A stretch of 64,000 nucleotides of DNA from the NCBI GenBank assembly GCA_004794785.1, contig SJOL01001501.1, forward strand, positions 656,124 through 720,123. Direction: 5' to 3'. The position numbers and the translations under genes are program-made. Under the pieces are notes generated by a model, which searched no databases, had not been told where the DNA came from, and saw only the letters and a program-made list of their open reading frames with translations. Source of the DNA: Opisthorchis felineus. Taxonomy: Eukaryota; Platyhelminthes; Trematoda; Opisthorchiida; Opisthorchiidae. Below, in pieces: positions 60,317 through 64,000 of this stretch; the first letter of the stretch is position 1; each line of letters begins with the position of its first letter.

Positions 60317-62206
60317 TGTCGAAGAATTTTCAGCAACCTTATGAGTAGTACATCAAGTAAAATGTAGGTACCTGATAATCCATTATCATGATTATCATTT
60401 ACTCTAGCATTGTCAGCAGTATTTTGTCACGACAGATGTTCACAGAATTGTACCATGCAGATGTGAACAGTATTCACGGCAAGATTCTAGGGTGCGTCCA
60501 CGCCCAGTTAAGTTTGCCTTTTCTTATTTCTGAAAACGGTCTATGTTGGGACAAAATTGTTGGAGCAAATTTTTTCGAAATATTTTAGTTCTTTTGGGGC
60601 TTATAGCGTTCCTTTGGTTAACCTAATAATGAATTTCGTAAGACGTGCACTAAGTGGGCCTTTTGGGAAGTTATTTCTACTCCCTGGGTAGGGACAGGTT
60701 TGAAAGACCACTGAACTGGCTTTTGATCTCGTGTGGAAGAATAGTTCAGTGTTGCGGGAACATGGGGCCAGTTGCATCGGATAATGCCCTTATTTCCGCT
60801 AATTTATCTGTCTTTACCCTCAGTCTATTGGGCCATACCCGATTCGCACTTGTCCACAGGACAACGTAGGATGTATAGGTGAGAGTTGATACCGTACCCT
60901 GGAATAGATCATGCGTTAATTTTTACAGTTAATTCTCTAGTGTATTAATACTCATCTATGCTATTTCATCGGCACTACGAAAATATTCTAGGCAAATGTA
61001 AACATGATATCAAGGTATGCGCTTGAAGCTGAGGTGAGGAATTGGGTGATTTAATCAAACAACCCATGGTAGTTTAAATGGAAAACGTTTGAACTCATAA
61101 TTGAACGTCGTGTGTCCACATATTAGATAGAACTTTTTGGATGGAAGTAGCTGTGATTGAATAAGCAGCTGCCCAAATGTGTGCATATCAGATCAAGAAA
61201 GGCTTTACTCACCTAGTTAGGGGCAAGTTGCCAGCCTGCAGTTAGCCTATTTACATCCGTTTCAAAAAAGCAATTTTTAACTAGAAGACAGATGCTGTGA
61301 TGGAAATACAGAATGGTATTCAATAGGATGATTCTATTAGTGAGACGCTTGAGGCCATCATCAGTTTTATGGATACTCCCCAAAACAGAGGTAAGAAGCT
61401 ACGGAGTTGTGATAAGTGATAAATATGGCAGAGTATATTTTGAAATTATTACCGGTGCACGATGATAGTGGATGTGAACAAGCATTGGGTTTCCTTGAGC
61501 GGAACTGGGAAATAATGCGCACAGCATTAGGGAACCTGTTAAAGGAATGTTGCATTAACAGAGTGGTCCTTCTCAGGCATTGTATTGTATTGTAAGTGCT
61601 CAAATCTAAGTGGTTTATCTTTCTAACAAAGCCTCCGATGCTGTGGTCAGGGAAAAACAAATTTAGTTTCATAAGATTATTTCAGATTAAACGTTTCAAC
61701 TGTTATACATTGAAGAGTCAGTTGACGGAGTAGTTACCTACTCCTCAAACACGGTGTGACCCAAGAATTTACATGGATACCTAAAGCTTAAAGGTTGCTC
61801 AGTAACGGGGGTCTGTGGGTCTCCGAAAACAACTAAACCCCATAGCACCATCCCGACCTTTCCTGGCCATGTCTACCCCCCACAAAATAAATTGCTGTGA
61901 TAGCTGGGTTAAACCTCGAAGTCGATCATCCAGAAAGTTTAAAAATATAGAGCGAGAGATTTGCCAGATTAAGCCGACCATTTTCCTGGCAGATGTACAT
62001 GCATTCTGTTCCAATTTCATCAGGCTAATTTGTCGGTTTCCTGTGTGGCTTGTTTATTTCGGAGAGTTACCAACTAGCCAGTCCATTGGAGGTACTTAAA
62101 AGCTTGCTCGTGCTGCGTACTGAGAAATTCAGCTTCAAGGTCCAGAAGTGACCCCATAGCGAAACCGTCATAGTGGAAATGAGCAGCTCATTGTACTCAT
62201 TTGTGG

Positions 62207-62465
62207 CAAATTTTTTGATAGTTTTGATGGACAACCGAATGTTTTCCTGTCGGATCAAGCATATACGAAGCGCTATGTAGATGACACATTGATACTATTC
62301 AGGGATAAGGCACTAGCCATGACGGCTTTCAAACGCCCCATTGACATTCACCCGAACCTATGAAGAGGCATTTGCTACATGCATCCCGTTCCCAGACATA
62401 CTGATTATCCGTGGGCCTGTTAGACTTAAGGTCTATGGAAAGTCTTTAAAGCCGAGGCGGTAGAT
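62207..62465 (+). pseudogene. Penelope-like reverse-transcriptase relic (YVDD)
   Basis: Plus strand: FFDSFDGQPNVFLSDQAYTK, RYVDDTLILFRDKALAMTAF and IDIHPNL, then a frameshift or stop, then YEEAFATCIPFPDILIIRGP. The KRYVDDT catalytic motif, the HPN(L/I)KFTxE-type stretch and LPFLD-type stretch are in the order seen in Penelope-like elements. Only the palm is left; no GIY-YIG endonuclease recognised. Could be another YVDD retroelement. Confidence 0.65.
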
Positions 62466-64000
62466 GTGTTGGTCAAGTTCTAAAAGCTTAAGGCAGAAAG
62501 AGTTTGTTTACAACCTTCTCACACCTCTGCAAACCATACACAATATGTGCGCTCTTTCTTTATGTTGAGTGAATAGTTAGCGAACAAGTAGATTACCCCA
62601 TTTTTACGGGCTTACCGTTTCGTCTTTCTGGTCTTTGGTGATGAGCCAATCCTATATATGCTTCAACCAGTTTCTGCCTCATAAATGTGCTGTTTAAATT
62701 AGTGAAGGGATATAATTGCTTCCCAGTTGTTTGGTGGATATTTCCTCCCGTAGATAAATTCACTGTATGCCGAAGAAATGGGATCCACCAGTTCATCCTT
62801 TCCGTGAATCTTCAGCAGTGCACATTTCACGAATCTCCAGGGCGATTTGAACTAGTAGCATTCAGGCTGGTAGCTGTAGACTGAACCTTCCGCTCAAGGA
62901 AAAAGAGGCAAACCATGTGTGCAAAGAAGGAGACTATACACGATAACAAATCGATGGATATGGTGGACAGATACATTTCTTAGTTTCTCAGTGTAGAGAG
63001 ATAAACGCTGCGTTTTGAAAACGGACTGGATGTAGATAGACTAGACGAAACTACTGGGCAGAGTATTAACTTGATATTTACACTGATCTTTATAAACCTA
63101 CCGGAAACGAGCGAAAATAAGCCAACGTGACACTTGAGGAAATTGACGAGAACGTAATGCCCGCAGGGCCATTGCACCTGCTCATCAAGTCCATTCTGTG
63201 AGCGTGCCTAGATTTCAGACGTAAAATATTTTGAGTCACTCATGACGCCATTGTGTATTCACACTGGAAGGGAGACTTCTGCATGGAACGAGCTTGTGTG
63301 TGAAGCTGTGGAAGACGTGAGAACAATAAAACACTGTGTAAGTGGTGGGAGGGGAAGATTTGGATACTGAAATAAGTGGACTGAGAAGAGCTAGGGAAAG
63401 AATCTTAAACCAAATGGACCAGATGAGGTTCGAAAGCTTTCTACGCTTTCTACGCTTCTAAACCACGGGCCTTCTGTGAAAACTACCAAGCGCATCGGTT
63501 TCATTAAGTAACAGCAAACGTGCAGTCTTGTCCTTGGGTTCAGCGCTAAGGCACCCGAATGTATGGATAGTCTGGATGTTGGATGATGCGTGCTTACCGT
63601 AAAGTGTTGATATGACAAAGCGAGAGTGGAACTAACTTTTAAGCAGCTCCATAAAAGAGTCCGTCTGAAAGTTGAACTCCTTCTCTATTTTTTGTTACTT
63701 GCCAGCAGTCTAACAAGGGGAAACTGATTGAACTGACCTGTTATTGGTAAGATATCAAATAGAATAGAGATGACAGAAAATCTGGGCCACTGAACTCCTG
63801 ACCATTCGGGAGACGAACAATCCTGCGCACCTCAAGGCAGATTACGTGGTTGGTTGTTGGGCAGTCATCAGCAACAGTAAAAAACGGTTTGTGTTTGGAT
63901 GCTTATCTCCAAAGCTACTCAGAAGTGTTCCATATTTCGTAACATATACCCTACTAAAATAGTTACATCCAAACTTTGCTACTAACTCAATTTTTAACCT

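Larger units (their letters stand above)
59886..60365. repeat. Repeat family A cluster: ~306-bp tandem unit plus inverted copy, two hammerheads
   Basis: The block ACTCATTTGCAAATC (59895 and 60201), GGTTTT..GAGAGAC and ACCTGGA..C..AGCT recurs at a spacing of about 306 bp in the same orientation. Between the copies, in minus orientation, lie a hammerhead (60094-60132), TTTTCAGCAACC, ATTCGAGATATCG and GGCCGCCTCATGTTCC. From about 60275 an inverted segment begins with a second hammerhead (60274-60316) followed by TTTTCAGCAACCTTATGAGT. Confidence 0.83.
58864..64000 (+). other. Probable myosin VII intron, rich in repeats
   Basis: 5.1 kb after the last placed exon. Holds a degraded SINE2 (about 59600-59740), the family A cluster (59886-60365) and a Penelope-like reverse-transcriptase relic (62207-62465). 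The expected SH3 domain is not found. Confidence 0.65.

Noticed and set aside
1..64000. CRISPR arrays, bacterial operons or phage genes
   Set aside because: Exon-intron structure and eukaryotic repeats throughout; no regularly spaced short repeats.

Overview
The window is eukaryotic DNA. Short exons with GT..AG boundaries sit in long, repeat-filled introns, and there are no operons. The dispersed repeats (tRNA-derived SINEs, two repeat families carrying hammerhead-ribozyme motifs, an RTE-like non-LTR retrotransposon, a Penelope-like relic) together with the moderate GC content suggest a parasitic flatworm, most likely a digenean trematode. That placement is inference from repeat types; the sequence alone does not fix the species.

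One gene dominates: a class VII unconventional myosin (MYO7A-like) on the + strand, running from exon 1 of this list (7450) to exon 21 (58863). Twenty-one exons were placed by protein similarity to animal myosin VIIa, splice signals and reading phase. Exons 1-10 (7450-31081) encode the motor domain: P-loop GESGAGKT, switch [10 protein letters not shown], switch II DIFGFE, loop 2, actin-binding region and converter. Exons 11-12 encode about five IQ motifs. Exons 13-14 hold an unusual Ser/Thr-rich linker and the start of the first MyTH4 domain, which continues through exons 15-17. Exons 17-21 encode the first FERM domain. The 5' end (initiator exon) and the 3' half (SH3, second MyTH4-FERM) are not identified and probably lie outside the window or in unrecognised short exons. 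All recognised phases are mutually compatible except the uncertain exon 15/16 junction.

The introns hold the accessory content. 9038-18176 (9.1 kb) contains a foldback element, a tRNA-derived SINE, repeat family A, a DNA-transposase relic, a SINE with a hammerhead relic, and the 3' part of an RTE-like reverse transcriptase. 37264-41615 holds an apparently intact hammerhead-ribozyme SINE next to a nonsense-riddled RTE-like endonuclease/reverse transcriptase and another SINE. 46516-49697 holds two family A copies. The 3' end (58864-64000) has a tandem and inverted cluster of family A with two hammerhead motifs, and a Penelope-like reverse transcriptase fragment.

The most interesting signal is two independent repeat families carrying self-cleaving hammerhead motifs. 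One copy (37727-37771, minus strand) has every core residue and a perfect 6-bp stem I. The other family forms a roughly 306-bp tandem unit and palindromic head-to-head copies.
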